Assembly (NCBI GenBank): GCA_948585895.1
Contig: CAPBNZ010000005.1
Span: 1-16,681 of the forward strand
DNA from: an uncultured Clostridia bacterium
Lineage (GTDB): Bacteria; Bacillota; Clostridia; TANB77; CAG-508
Length of the DNA stretch: 16,681 nt
Reading direction: 5' to 3'
A model generated the notes under the pieces. That model worked only from the letters and a program-made list of their open reading frames with translations, did no database searches and was not told the DNA's origin. Of this stretch, positions 1-7,270 are shown in pieces. Position 1 is the stretch's first letter; each line of letters starts with the position of its first letter. The position numbers and the translations under genes were made by a program.

Positions 1-45
1 ATTTAACATTTTATTACGTCTCATTTTAGATAAGTTTGCACTCAT
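1..45 (-). CDS. 5' end of an unidentified minus-strand gene (partial)
   Basis: Reading leftward from an ATG at 43-45, the first 15 codons give MSANLSKMRRNKMLN before the window ends. A strong ribosome binding site (GGAGG, plus-strand 53-57) sits 7 bases upstream, which supports this as a true start. No family can be recognised from 15 residues. It lies downstream of, and in the same direction as, the exporter operon. It is separated from that operon by a terminator and about 300 bases, so it is probably a separate transcription unit. Confidence 0.6.
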   Translation of the reverse strand, partial: MSANLSKMRRNKMLN

Positions 46-250
46 TATCTTACCTCCACTTCTTCCTATAAAGAACCTAGTATAATTTATATCATAAAAT
101 TACTTCTTTAACAACAAAATGTGGTAAATTTCGATTATAAAAACTAAATAGGATTCTTACTACTTGATTTTTCATTACATTCATTTTCATACGATATTAA
201 ATGTTAATTCATTTAAAAAATTAATAAATTCTATGATTGTATAAAATCCA

Positions 251-340
251 CATGATTAATCTTTTTAGATTCCTTACCTATCATATTTTTGTTGGTCTGC
301 AAAAATTTTCTGTGGAATGTATTGGGGTGTATATAAAATA
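251..340. repeat. Intergenic repeat, copy A (diverged partner of 6542-6650)
   Basis: This stretch resembles 6542-6650 in the same orientation. Shared blocks include ACATGATTAA, the ungapped pair 261-300 versus 6561-6600 (about 28 of 40 identical by eye), and the block TTTTCTGYGGAA followed by TGTATA. Copy B has two short extra segments of about 8-9 bases. Both copies lie just beyond the terminator hairpin of a minus-strand gene. The rest of this gap (58-250) is AT-rich, and I see no gene, RNA or convincing promoter in it. The element could be a decayed mobile sequence or a conserved region downstream of a terminator. Confidence 0.5.
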
Positions 341-367
341 AGGAGATAGTTTAATTGCTATCTCCTT
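340..367 (-). terminator. Intrinsic terminator of the exporter operon
   Basis: A perfect 10-bp stem (340-349 with 358-367; AAGGAGATAG against CTATCTCCTT) has an 8-base loop. On the minus strand it is followed by ATTTTATAT. The stem overlaps the stop codon of the upstream minus-strand gene (366-368), so the hairpin ends the operon right at the coding end. Confidence 0.75.
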
Positions 368-2291
368 ATTCCTCATCGTTATCTTCCTGTTTTTTTATTG
401 TATCCATAATCATAATAAATTTTACACTACCATTATTATCACCATTAAGCATAGTAAAATTGTTATATTCTTTTGACAGTTCTGTTAATTTCTCAACTCT
501 TTCACTTACATTTTTTATATCACCATTGATATAATTACAAATTTTCTGAATGCCTTCTTTATTAAATGTTTGAATTCCATTTGCTAGTTCATTGGCTCCA
601 TCATTTAATTTATTTACTCCATCTTGCAATGAATTTGTACCTTTATTTAAGTTATCTAATCCATCTGTCAACTGGTCTAATCCTTCTCCCAATGTATTCA
701 TTTGACTGATTACTTGGTTTTGTGCTATCGATTTTACTTGATTGGCTACTTGTTTTGCTGTATTTTTTGCTGCTACTTCTGCTGTTTGGGTTGCAGCAGT
801 TTGAGCAACAGACTGTGCTGTTTGATTTGCAACATTTTGTGCTACTTCTTGTGCTACTGATTGGGCTGTACGATTAGCTACTTGTTTTGCTATTTGTGTG
901 GCAACTCTTTGTGCTGTTTGGCTTGCTACTTGTTTTGCTGTTTCTTTTGCTGTTGCTTCTGCTGCTGTTATAGCTGAATTCTGAGAAAATTGTAAAATAA
1001 TAGCTTGTTGTTCTTCTGGCAAAGCATTATAGTTAGCATTTGCTTTTAATCCTTTTTTTACGTTTTCGATTATTTGTTGTTTTTGTAATTGTGTTAGTGT
1101 CAATCCTGTTACTTGACTAGCAGCTTGATTTCCTATTTGTGTTTTTTGTTCTTCTATTTCACTTGTTGCTTGGTTTGCTGCTTTTTCTCCTATTGCCTTT
1201 TTCTGATTTTGAATTGTTTGCTTAGCTACTGTTTGTGCTTGATTTCCTATTTGTACTTTTTGTGTGTCTGACAAATTAGCAGATTGTTTTGCTTGTTCTC
1301 CAATATTACTTAATGTTTTTTGGTCTAAGACATCATTTTTGTCCTTTACTAATTGATTGGCTGCTTTCTTAACTTCTGTTTTTATTTGTTTTGCTCCATT
1401 ATAAGCTTCTTTTGCTCCTTTATTCAGCTCCTTTGTTCCAGATGCTAATTGACTGGTTCCAGATACTAGCTCTTTACTTCCTTTTTGAATTTGACTACTT
1501 GCATCCTCTAAGGCATTTACTTGATTATATAACTTATCTATCTTATTAAAAATTTGTAAATCGTTTTCTTCTAATAATTTTGGCGTTACAAAGCTAATTA
1601 TATTTCCTAATTCAAAATCTGTTGTATCCATTGTTATTTCAATATTATTTGGTATTTTTAAGTCGATTGAGTCGTTATCTAAACTTTCTTTTAAACCTGG
1701 TAGGGCAATTCCCATAATGATGCTCTTACTTCCATCATTTATAATTTTTCCACTGGATATCTCTATATTTTTGTTTTTATCATTTTTGAGAATCGTTCCT
1801 GCTACAACCACAAAAGGTGTATACATTTTTTCATTTTTCCCATTGATTTTTACTATATGTTCATCTTGATTGATATATTCTATAGTTATTTTTATATGTC
1901 CTGTCTTTCCTATTATTTCTTCTGCTTTTACTTCTTTTCCCTCTATTTCATATTTTACTTTACATTCAATTGGCAACTTTTTTTGACTATTTCCTTGATA
2001 GTAAATATCTTTTTTATTGGCCTTCCATATGAATGAATTTCCTTGTTGTGTAAATTCTTCCTCTCCATTTGTATTTTCAATATTAAGCAAATCAGATATA
2101 TCATTAAGTAATTCTAATTCTTCTTTATTCTCAAGATGAGTGCTTACTATTGTTTGATAATTTTCTCCATTACTATTTATCTTTGAGTACACAGTCTCAT
2201 CTTTGGTAAAGGCAAAGACTGGTACAGTATAAGCACATATGGTACATAGTAACATACTTGAAATTATTTTTGTTTTTATTTTTGAATTCAT
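366..2291 (-). CDS. Secreted heptad-repeat (YhgE-like) protein partnered with an MMPL exporter
   Basis: 641 residues. A signal peptide (about residues 1-27, charged start, hydrophobic core, ending VFA) indicates export. Residues about 28-240 form a globular, beta-type region (for example WKANKKDIYYQG and the GKTGHIKI stretch). Residues about 265-300 and 535-580 carry repeated L..G heptads (SGTSQLASGTKELNKG; LTDGLDNLNKG), typical of YhgE/Pip-like extracellular coiled coils. Between them, about 330-525, is a long Ala/Gln/Thr/Val-rich coil with repeated AKQVA/AQSVAQ units. I see no C-terminal membrane segment. Its ATG overlaps the exporter stop by 4 bases (ATGA), so translation is probably coupled. 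Proteins of this kind commonly sit beside MMPL exporters in Clostridia. I infer an extracytoplasmic partner or spacer of the exporter. The biochemical role is unknown. Confidence 0.8.
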   Translation of the reverse strand: MNSKIKTKIISSMLLCTICAYTVPVFAFTKDETVYSKINSNGENYQTIVSTHLENKEELELLNDISDLLNIENTNGEEEFTQQGNSFIWKANKKDIYYQGNSQKKLPIECKVKYEIEGKEVKAEEIIGKTGHIKITIEYINQDEHIVKINGKNEKMYTPFVVVAGTILKNDKNKNIEISSGKIINDGSKSIIMGIALPGLKESLDNDSIDLKIPNNIEITMDTTDFELGNIISFVTPKLLEENDLQIFNKIDKLYNQVNALEDASSQIQKGSKELVSGTSQLASGTKELNKGAKEAYNGAKQIKTEVKKAANQLVKDKNDVLDQKTLSNIGEQAKQSANLSDTQKVQIGNQAQTVAKQTIQNQKKAIGEKAANQATSEIEEQKTQIGNQAASQVTGLTLTQLQKQQIIENVKKGLKANANYNALPEEQQAIILQFSQNSAITAAEATAKETAKQVASQTAQRVATQIAKQVANRTAQSVAQEVAQNVANQTAQSVAQTAATQTAEVAAKNTAKQVANQVKSIAQNQVISQMNTLGEGLDQLTDGLDNLNKGTNSLQDGVNKLNDGANELANGIQTFNKEGIQKICNYINGDIKNVSERVEKLTELSKEYNNFTMLNGDNNGSVKFIMIMDTIKKQEDNDEE

Positions 2292-3526
2292 TTTCCAAAC
2301 TTCCTTTCTTTTTCATCTATTTTTTCAGTGGTGCCATCTATTATCGGACTCATCTTACTTGTTGTTTTACAAATCCATTTATCAAATACTATTAAAAACG
2401 CTGGTAAAACACTAACGACTACCATCATACTGATAATAGCTCCTCTTGACATTAAGGAACAAAGTGAACGAATCATTTCTATTTTTGAATAAATTCCTAC
2501 CCCAAAAGTGGCTCCAAAAAAGCATAAACCACTAACAACAATTGAATGAATTGAACTTCCAAGTGCCTCACTAACAGCCTCTTTTTTATTTCTTCCTTCT
2601 TTTCTATTATGAATATATTTTGTTGTTATTAAAATAGCATAATCTATGGTAGCCCCTAATTGTATGGTTCCAATAACAATGGATGCTACAAATGGTAAGG
2701 TTGTATTTGTATAAAAAGGGATTCCCATATTAATAAAAATGGCAAATTCAATGGCAACTATTAAAATAATTGGTAAAGAAATAGATTTTAATACCATTAT
2801 CATAATTATAAAGATGACAGCAATAGATACTATATTTACACTATTAAAGTCATGGTTACTTATTTCTACCAAGTCCTTCATTAGTGGTCCTTCTCCTGCT
2901 AATATTGCTTTTTGATCATATTGCTTTATAATGTTGTTTAATTGTGTAATCTGATTGTTTAATTCATCAGTTGCCATTTCATATTTTGAATTAATAATTA
3001 TCATCTGATAATTATCATTTTCAAATACAGATTTTATCTCTTTTGGTAATACTGTTTCTGGTATTACTCCTGCTATTTTGGGATATCCTAATGTCCATTC
3101 AATTCCTTCTACTTCTTCTATTTTATCGAGCATTTCATTTACTTTATAGTCTGGTATATTTCTGTTTACTAGCAATACTTCTGGTGATACCACATTAAAT
3201 TTTTCTTTTAATGTGTTGTTGGCTTCTACACTTTTTAATGTTTCTGGTAAGGATTTATCTAAGTTATAATATATTTCTGTATGATTGTATCCATAGATTG
3301 CTATTGGTAAAAAGATGATAAATACTACAATAATTGCTTTATAATGCTTTATACTAAAATTTCTGATTCTTTCAAATTTTGGTAAAATTTCTTTGTGTTT
3401 TGTTTTTTCTAGTAAACTATCAAAGATTAATAACATAGATGGTAAAACAGTTATAACGCATATGACTCCTAATAAAACTCCTTTTGCCATAACAATTCCA
3501 ATGTCTTTTCCTAATGTTAAATCCAT
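2288..3526 (-). CDS. MMPL/RND-type exporter, C-terminal part (frame-shifted gene)
   Basis: 412 residues from an internal ATG. The true open frame extends upstream to the shift site at 3569-3575. It contains the end of the first membrane bundle (GVICVITVLPSMLLIFD), a single TM (about 3290-3350), an extracytoplasmic loop, and the second five-helix MMPL bundle (VNIVSIAVIFIIMIM through VVVSVLPAFLIVFD), with the conserved TIQLGATIDYAIL segment. Joined with the 3528-4406 part by skipping one base, it makes a normal 705-residue exporter with two MMPL domains, spanning 2288-4406. No ribosome binding site is evident at 3526, so independent synthesis is doubtful. MMPL proteins are proton-driven exporters of lipids, peptides or drugs. 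The substrate here is unknown. Confidence 0.8.
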   Translation of the reverse strand: MDLTLGKDIGIVMAKGVLLGVICVITVLPSMLLIFDSLLEKTKHKEILPKFERIRNFSIKHYKAIIVVFIIFLPIAIYGYNHTEIYYNLDKSLPETLKSVEANNTLKEKFNVVSPEVLLVNRNIPDYKVNEMLDKIEEVEGIEWTLGYPKIAGVIPETVLPKEIKSVFENDNYQMIIINSKYEMATDELNNQITQLNNIIKQYDQKAILAGEGPLMKDLVEISNHDFNSVNIVSIAVIFIIMIMVLKSISLPIILIVAIEFAIFINMGIPFYTNTTLPFVASIVIGTIQLGATIDYAILITTKYIHNRKEGRNKKEAVSEALGSSIHSIVVSGLCFFGATFGVGIYSKIEMIRSLCSLMSRGAIISMMVVVSVLPAFLIVFDKWICKTTSKMSPIIDGTTEKIDEKERKFGK

Positions 3527-3527
3527 A

Positions 3528-4406
3528 CTACAAAGTGCTAAAAATCCTGCTATTGTGGTTAGAGAACTTCCGAATTACAGATACCATAGTTTTGCTAATA
3601 GCATATGCCATAGCTTCCTTTTTACTTGGATAATTTTTTTGTTCTTCTTTATAGCTATGGTATAAGAAAATGGCAAAGTCCATTGTTACCCCCAATTGAA
3701 GTACACTACTTATGGCTTTTGTAATATAGGAAATCTCCCCTAAAAAGATATTGCTTCCCATATTATATAATATTGCTATTCCTATATTTACTAATAAAAA
3801 TAAAGGTGCTATATAGGAATCTAAAGCTAGTTGTAAAATAATAATGCATAAAGCAATAGCAATTATTACATAAATGGCAATCTCAGAGTTTGCCAGATTT
3901 CTTGTGTCTAGTACAGTTGCTGACATACCACTTATTTTACATTGTTCATTTGTTATTTTTCTTAATGTTTCGATTGTTTGCATGGTAGTATCAGATGAAA
4001 TACTATCCTTAAATGTAACTAATAATATGGTATCTCCATTTTTATAAATTTTGTTTTTTATTTCTTCGGGTATCATTTCAATTGGAATGTTTGTTCCTAC
4101 TATGTCTGCAACTCCAATCACTTTTTCTATATTATCAATTTCTTTCATTTTGTTTTCTAATTGTACGATATCTTTTGTTTTCATATTTTCAAGTACAACG
4201 ATAGAAAATGCTCCCATATTAAAATCCTCTGATAATATGTTTTCTCCTTTAATGGTTTCAATATCTTCTGGTAAATATACTAAAATGTCATAATTAACGT
4301 GAGTTAATTTTATCCCTATTACAGATGGTATTAACAATAAAAGTGCGATTGCTAATATTATTTTTCTATGTTCGCATACAAATTTTCCAAATTTGATTTT
4401 AAACAT
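3528..4406 (-). CDS. MMPL/RND-type exporter, N-terminal part (ends at a +1 frameshift)
   Basis: 292 residues, of which the first 278 are genuine and the last 14 are read out of frame up to a TAG. It starts at ATG 4404-4406 with AAAGGAG 7 bases upstream. It has an N-terminal TM (about 13-33), an extracytoplasmic porter loop (DILVYLPEDIETIKGENIL and onward), and then helices around 178-270, including LQLGVTMDFAIFLYHSY, the MMPL counterpart of the second-half motif. After ...SKTMVSVI the expected GSSLTTIAGFLAL is present in the +1 frame. No other stop or decay is visible, so the lesion is either recent, an error, or recoded. This is the first gene of the operon, driven by the promoter at 4465-4493, divergent from the TetR gene. 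Confidence 0.82.
   Translation of the reverse strand: MFKIKFGKFVCEHRKIILAIALLLLIPSVIGIKLTHVNYDILVYLPEDIETIKGENILSEDFNMGAFSIVVLENMKTKDIVQLENKMKEIDNIEKVIGVADIVGTNIPIEMIPEEIKNKIYKNGDTILLVTFKDSISSDTTMQTIETLRKITNEQCKISGMSATVLDTRNLANSEIAIYVIIAIALCIIILQLALDSYIAPLFLLVNIGIAILYNMGSNIFLGEISYITKAISSVLQLGVTMDFAIFLYHSYKEEQKNYPSKKEAMAYAISKTMVSVIRKFSNHNSRIFSTL
3569..3575 (-). other. Candidate +1 frameshift site 1 (ATT CGG A) in the exporter
   Basis: The coding strand reads GTA ATT CGG AAG in frame 0 and terminates 14 codons after ATT. Omitting the C (plus-strand G at 3572) gives ATT GGA AGT TCT, i.e. I-G-S-S. That aligns without gaps to the corresponding helix of the second MMPL domain (EALGSSIHSIVVSGL). 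The same heptamer marks both breaks in the HtrA gene. Confidence 0.6.
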
Positions 4407-4444
4407 TTTAGGTCTCCTTTCTTTTTTCTAAATATAAATTTAAC

Positions 4445-4457
4445 TGACCATTAGTCA
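4445..4457. promoter_or_regulatory. Probable TetR operator, start-site copy (TGACCATTAGTCA)
   Basis: This 13-bp imperfect dyad matches the perfect copy at 4480-4492 in 11 of 13 positions, with centres 35 bp apart. It begins about where transcription from the exporter promoter should start. A repressor bound here and at the upstream copy would cover the promoter on both sides. Confidence 0.6.
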
Positions 4458-4464
4458 TTAATGT

Positions 4465-4493
4465 ATTATATTACTTTTATGACCGTTGGTCAA
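4465..4493 (-). promoter_or_regulatory. Sigma-A-type promoter of the exporter operon
   Basis: On the minus strand there is TTGACC (plus 4488-4493), a 17-base spacer, and TATAAT (plus 4465-4470). This is close to the housekeeping consensus. It lies 59 bases upstream of the exporter start and drives transcription leftward. The -35 hexamer is embedded in the perfect dyad at 4480-4492. Confidence 0.8.
4480..4492. promoter_or_regulatory. Probable TetR operator, -35 copy (TGACCGTTGGTCA)
   Basis: A perfect 5-bp dyad, TGACC-GTT-GGTCA, overlaps the -35 box of the exporter promoter. Palindromes of this form are typical of TetR-family operators, and a TetR gene starts about 100 bp away in the divergent direction. 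Repression of the exporter operon by that protein is the straightforward reading. The inducer is unknown. Confidence 0.68.
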
Positions 4494-4510
4494 TACTTTT
4501 TCTATTTTTA

Positions 4511-4539
4511 TTGATTATTTTTCTTTTTTATGACATAAT
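4511..4539 (+). promoter_or_regulatory. Possible promoter of the TetR gene
   Basis: TTGATT (4511-4516), a 17-base spacer, and CATAAT (4534-4539), with an overlapping TATAAT at 4539-4544, precede the TetR start by about 55 bases. The match is moderate. The two dyads lie upstream of this -35 box rather than over it, so autoregulation is less obvious than repression of the exporter. Confidence 0.4.
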
Positions 4540-4594
4540 ATAATCCTAATATCGCATGTTATGCTGTGTGATTAAAGGATAAAAGGAGATTATT

Positions 4595-5188
4595 ATGGGA
4601 ATTATTGAACAAAAAAATGAGAAAGAAAATAGATTATTAGAAACTGCCTTTAAATTATTTACAGAAAAAGGAATTAAAAGTACTTCTATCCAAGAAATTG
4701 TAGATAATGCAAAAGTGGCAAAAGGTACTTTTTATTTATATTTTAAAGATAAATATGAGATTCGTGATATTTTAATTACCAAAAAATCAGAAAAATTATT
4801 TTCAGAAGCTCTATCTAAAATGAGAAAAAATTACATTCAAAATTTTTCTGATCAAATTATTTTTATTATTAATTATGTAATAGATGAGCTTGCTAGGAAT
4901 CCGCTTCTTTTAAAATTTATTTCTAAAAATTTGTCTTGGGGAGTTTATAATAGAACAATTATAAAATTATATGACAGACAAGAATTAAAACCAGATGGTT
5001 TGTATTCATTATTTTTAAAAGGTGTTGAGGAAAATCATATTGAATTAGAGAATCCTAAGGTTACTTTGTTTATGATTATAGAGTTGGTAAGTTCAACTTG
5101 TTTTGATTCTATTTTATATCAAAATCCTTTACCTATTGAAGAATATAAACCTTATTTATATAATGCTATACGAAATTTTCTAAAATAA
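4595..5188 (+). CDS. TetR/AcrR-family transcriptional regulator
   Basis: 197 residues, the usual length for the family. Residues about 13-60 form the TetR DNA-binding domain, with the helix-turn-helix at about 28-50 (TSIQEIVDNAKVAKGTFYLYF, where the VAKGTFYLYFKDK signature is diagnostic). The remainder is an all-helical ligand-binding and dimerisation domain with no specific signature that I recognise. The start is supported by AAGGAGAT 4 bases upstream. It is transcribed divergently from the MMPL exporter operon, whose promoter carries two TGACC-type dyads. It is most likely the local repressor that is released by an exporter substrate. Confidence 0.9.
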   Translation: MGIIEQKNEKENRLLETAFKLFTEKGIKSTSIQEIVDNAKVAKGTFYLYFKDKYEIRDILITKKSEKLFSEALSKMRKNYIQNFSDQIIFIINYVIDELARNPLLLKFISKNLSWGVYNRTIIKLYDRQELKPDGLYSLFLKGVEENHIELENPKVTLFMIIELVSSTCFDSILYQNPLPIEEYKPYLYNAIRNFLK

Positions 5189-5225
5189 ATTCTTAGAAAT
5201 CCATAACAATAAAGTCCTTAAAAGA

Positions 5226-5368
5226 GCAAGGTACTAATCTATTATTTTGCAATACCTCGTAAATGGTCAAACCATTGATAGCAAGTGTGATTGGAGCAAT
5301 CATCCCATTTTCTATTTAAGAAGTTTGCGACATACAAGGTGTTGCAGAATAATAAATTAGCACCTTGC
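5226..5368. repeat. Long imperfect inverted repeat with nested hairpins (MITE-like or structured RNA)
   Basis: The 32-base arms at 5226-5257 and 5337-5368 are complementary at 28 of 32 positions, and all four differences are transitions. The 79-base centre holds two more perfect 6-bp hairpins: AATGGT/ACCATT near 5262-5276 and TGATTG/CAATCA near 5288-5302. CCTTAA occurs just outside both arms (5216-5221 and 5371-5376), which could be a target duplication but is not spaced symmetrically. No reading frame is present. The element fills most of the 275-base gap between the TetR and M23 genes. I see no typical T-tract terminator here. Confidence 0.65.
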
Positions 5369-5463
5369 TTCCTTAAGTAATGACCTGTTGATATTCATAA
5401 AACTGATTTTGTCATATCATATTGCTTTTATTTTTTCCATATATTTGTATGGGGTGAATACTT

Positions 5464-6531
5464 TTGCTAATAAAATCTTTTAAAATAAGTAAAAAATTAA
5501 TTATCTTTTTCATAGTTTTGATTGTTCTATTGTCTAGTATTACTATTTTTTATTCATTAACTTATAAGACTACAAATACGATTAATGTTTCAGCTAGTGG
5601 AGAAAAAGAAGAAAAGAAAGACTTTATTAAATGGGTCGATTTTAATGTTACTGCTGAAGTCTTAAATTTAACGGCTAAATTAGATATTGATTCCCATAAT
5701 AAAGAAGAAAATGTGGTTTATAATTGGATTGAATTATTAGCTTATTTGTCATGTAAAAATGGTGGTAATTTTAAAAATTTTCGTATAAATGATTTGAATA
5801 CTTTAGTAGAAGAGTTAAAAAATGGGCAAACAATACATAATCTTACACAAAGTATGAAGTTTTATAACTATTATTATGAAAGCTATTTGGCTGCTTTAGG
5901 TGGTTTCATTGGTAATTATTCTATTGAGGTTTCAAATCAAGATGGCACAAAGTCTTATCAAGAAAAATATGGATTAAAGGCTTTTCTTCCTATTGCTAAA
6001 AATTACGCCTTTAGTCATTATGACGATTTTGGAAATGCTAGGTCGTACGGTTTTAAAAGAAATCATTTAGGAAATGATTTAATGGGTAGTATTGGTACAC
6101 CTATTATTGCTGTAGAATCTGGAATTGTTGAAAACTTAGGCTGGAATCAATATGGTGGTTGGCGAATTGGTATTCGAAGTCTTGATTCCAAGAGATATTA
6201 TTATTATGCTCATCTAAGAAAAGACCATCCTTATGCCGAAGGTTTGGAGGAAGGTTCTATTGTTAAAGCAGGAGATGTAATTGGCTATCTTGGAATGACT
6301 GGTTATAGCATTAAGGAAAATGTAAATAATATTAATGTTCCTCACTTGCATTTTGGTATGCAATTAATTTTTGATGAGTCTCAAGTAGATAGTCCAAATG
6401 AAATCTGGATTGACGTTTATGCGATTATTGAGTTCTTAAAGAAAAATCGCAGTGAAGTTTATATGGCAAATCAAGAAACTAAGGATTATGAAAGAAAGTT
6501 CGATTTGATGGAAAATTCCTTGACAGAATAG
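5464..6531 (+). CDS. Membrane-anchored M23 (LytM-type) metallopeptidase
   Basis: 355 residues from a TTG start, supported by GGGGTGA six bases upstream and by the N-terminal charged residues plus TM (about 10-33) that anchor the protein outside the membrane. After a linker and a helical region specific to this subgroup (about 50-180) comes the M23 domain (about 185-320). Zinc ligands are visible as H201 and D205 (HLGND) and H296 (HLHFG, 294-298). H250 (YAHLR) is the second catalytic histidine. All key residues are intact, so it should be active. The family cleaves peptide cross-links in peptidoglycan, suggesting a role in wall remodelling or spore-related processes. The substrate bond is not predictable. 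It is a single gene, convergent with HtrA. Confidence 0.88.
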   Translation: MLIKSFKISKKLIIFFIVLIVLLSSITIFYSLTYKTTNTINVSASGEKEEKKDFIKWVDFNVTAEVLNLTAKLDIDSHNKEENVVYNWIELLAYLSCKNGGNFKNFRINDLNTLVEELKNGQTIHNLTQSMKFYNYYYESYLAALGGFIGNYSIEVSNQDGTKSYQEKYGLKAFLPIAKNYAFSHYDDFGNARSYGFKRNHLGNDLMGSIGTPIIAVESGIVENLGWNQYGGWRIGIRSLDSKRYYYYAHLRKDHPYAEGLEEGSIVKAGDVIGYLGMTGYSIKENVNNINVPHLHFGMQLIFDESQVDSPNEIWIDVYAIIEFLKKNRSEVYMANQETKDYERKFDLMENSLTE

Positions 6532-6541
6532 AACAAAAGCA

Positions 6542-6650
6542 ACATGATTAAAATTTTTGTCCTTTTAGATTTCTTACAGGTTGCATTTCTGTTCGTCTAT
6601 GAAGATTTTTTAGAGTTTTTCTGCGGAACATATCTTGTTGTATAGAAAAA
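6542..6650. repeat. Intergenic repeat, copy B (diverged partner of 251-340)
   Basis: This is homologous by eye to 251-340 in the same orientation, about 70% identical in two ungapped blocks, with two short insertions relative to copy A. It fills the gap between the M23 stop and the HtrA terminator. As in copy A, a minus-strand terminator hairpin follows immediately to the right. There is no reading frame. Confidence 0.5.
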
Positions 6651-6653
6651 TAA

Positions 6654-6673
6654 AGGGATGTTTTTGCATCCCT
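6654..6673 (-). terminator. Intrinsic terminator of the HtrA gene
   Basis: A perfect 7-bp stem (AGGGATG 6654-6660 with CATCCCT 6667-6673) has a 6-base loop. Read leftward it is followed by TTATTTTT. It lies 44 bases past the HtrA stop. On the plus strand the T-tract is weak, so it serves the minus-strand gene better than the M23 gene. Confidence 0.75.
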
Positions 6674-6716
6674 AATATTTGCTATCTAAGTTAACTATGT
6701 TGTCTCACAATTTTGC

Positions 6717-7205
6717 TTATTTTTTTCCTAATACAATTTTTATCTCTTTATTTATTTTTCCTCTTGTTACTTTTAATGTAACCTCATCATTTGGCTTTTT
6801 AGTATAAATATACTGTCTTAAATCATTCATTGTATTAAAAGATAGATTGTCTATATTAGTAATGATATCTCCTTCTTTTAATTCCGTATTATCAGCTGGT
6901 CCATTTTTTGTAATTTGAGCAATATAGATACCTTTTTCAAAATTCAGATTAGAACTAGAATTTAGGTAAGGGATTACTTCTTTATCATAGGCATATATGC
7001 CTATTGTTGCCTCTACAAATTCTCCTTTATTTTTAAAACTTTCAATAATTGGTTTAATGATATTAATAGGAACTGCAAATCCAATTCCTTCTGCTGATGA
7101 AATTTTGACAGTATTAATTCCTAAAACCTGTCCATTTGGATAAATTAGAGGTCCCCCACTATTACCTGGATTAATGGTTGCATCGGTTTGTATTAAACCT
7201 GTCAT
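6717..7205 (-). CDS. HtrA-type serine protease, C-terminal part with PDZ domain (frame-shifted gene)
   Basis: 162 residues from an internal Met, corresponding to residues 217-378 of the rejoined protein. It carries the catalytic serine in GNSGGP (S232 of the joined protein). The strand that follows (GQVLGINTV...GIGFAVPI) completes the trypsin-like fold. A PDZ domain follows at about joined residues 285-375 ([23 protein letters not shown] and onward). No ribosome binding site is obvious at 7205. Immediately upstream, the open frame continues with ...[13 protein letters not shown]... back to the shift site at 7293-7299, so the fragment start is artificial. The whole gene is 6717-7855, 378 residues after removing two bases. 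Confidence 0.82.
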   Translation of the reverse strand: MTGLIQTDATINPGNSGGPLIYPNGQVLGINTVKISSAEGIGFAVPINIIKPIIESFKNKGEFVEATIGIYAYDKEVIPYLNSSSNLNFEKGIYIAQITKNGPADNTELKEGDIITNIDNLSFNTMNDLRQYIYTKKPNDEVTLKVTRGKINKEIKIVLGKK

Positions 7206-7270
7206 ATAAGAGGATTTATCTGCTTCTTCTATTTTTATAGTTCTATTTTTGGCACTGATAATTCCTGATG

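Noticed and set aside
46..250. Promoter for the partial gene at 1-45
   Set aside because: TATGAT and TATACT -10-like words exist on the minus strand, but none has a convincing -35 partner at proper spacing.
340..367. AAGGAGATAG on the plus strand as a ribosome binding site
   Set aside because: It is one arm of a perfect terminator stem, and no plus-strand frame follows.
3393..3665. Plus-strand open frame opposite the exporter
   Set aside because: It is the complement of a well-supported membrane protein and shows no independent signals. It spans the frameshift site only by chance.
5189..5463. A CRISPR array or tRNA in the gap before the M23 gene
   Set aside because: There are no regularly spaced direct repeats and no cloverleaf or T-loop signature. 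The structure is one long inverted repeat with two inner hairpins.
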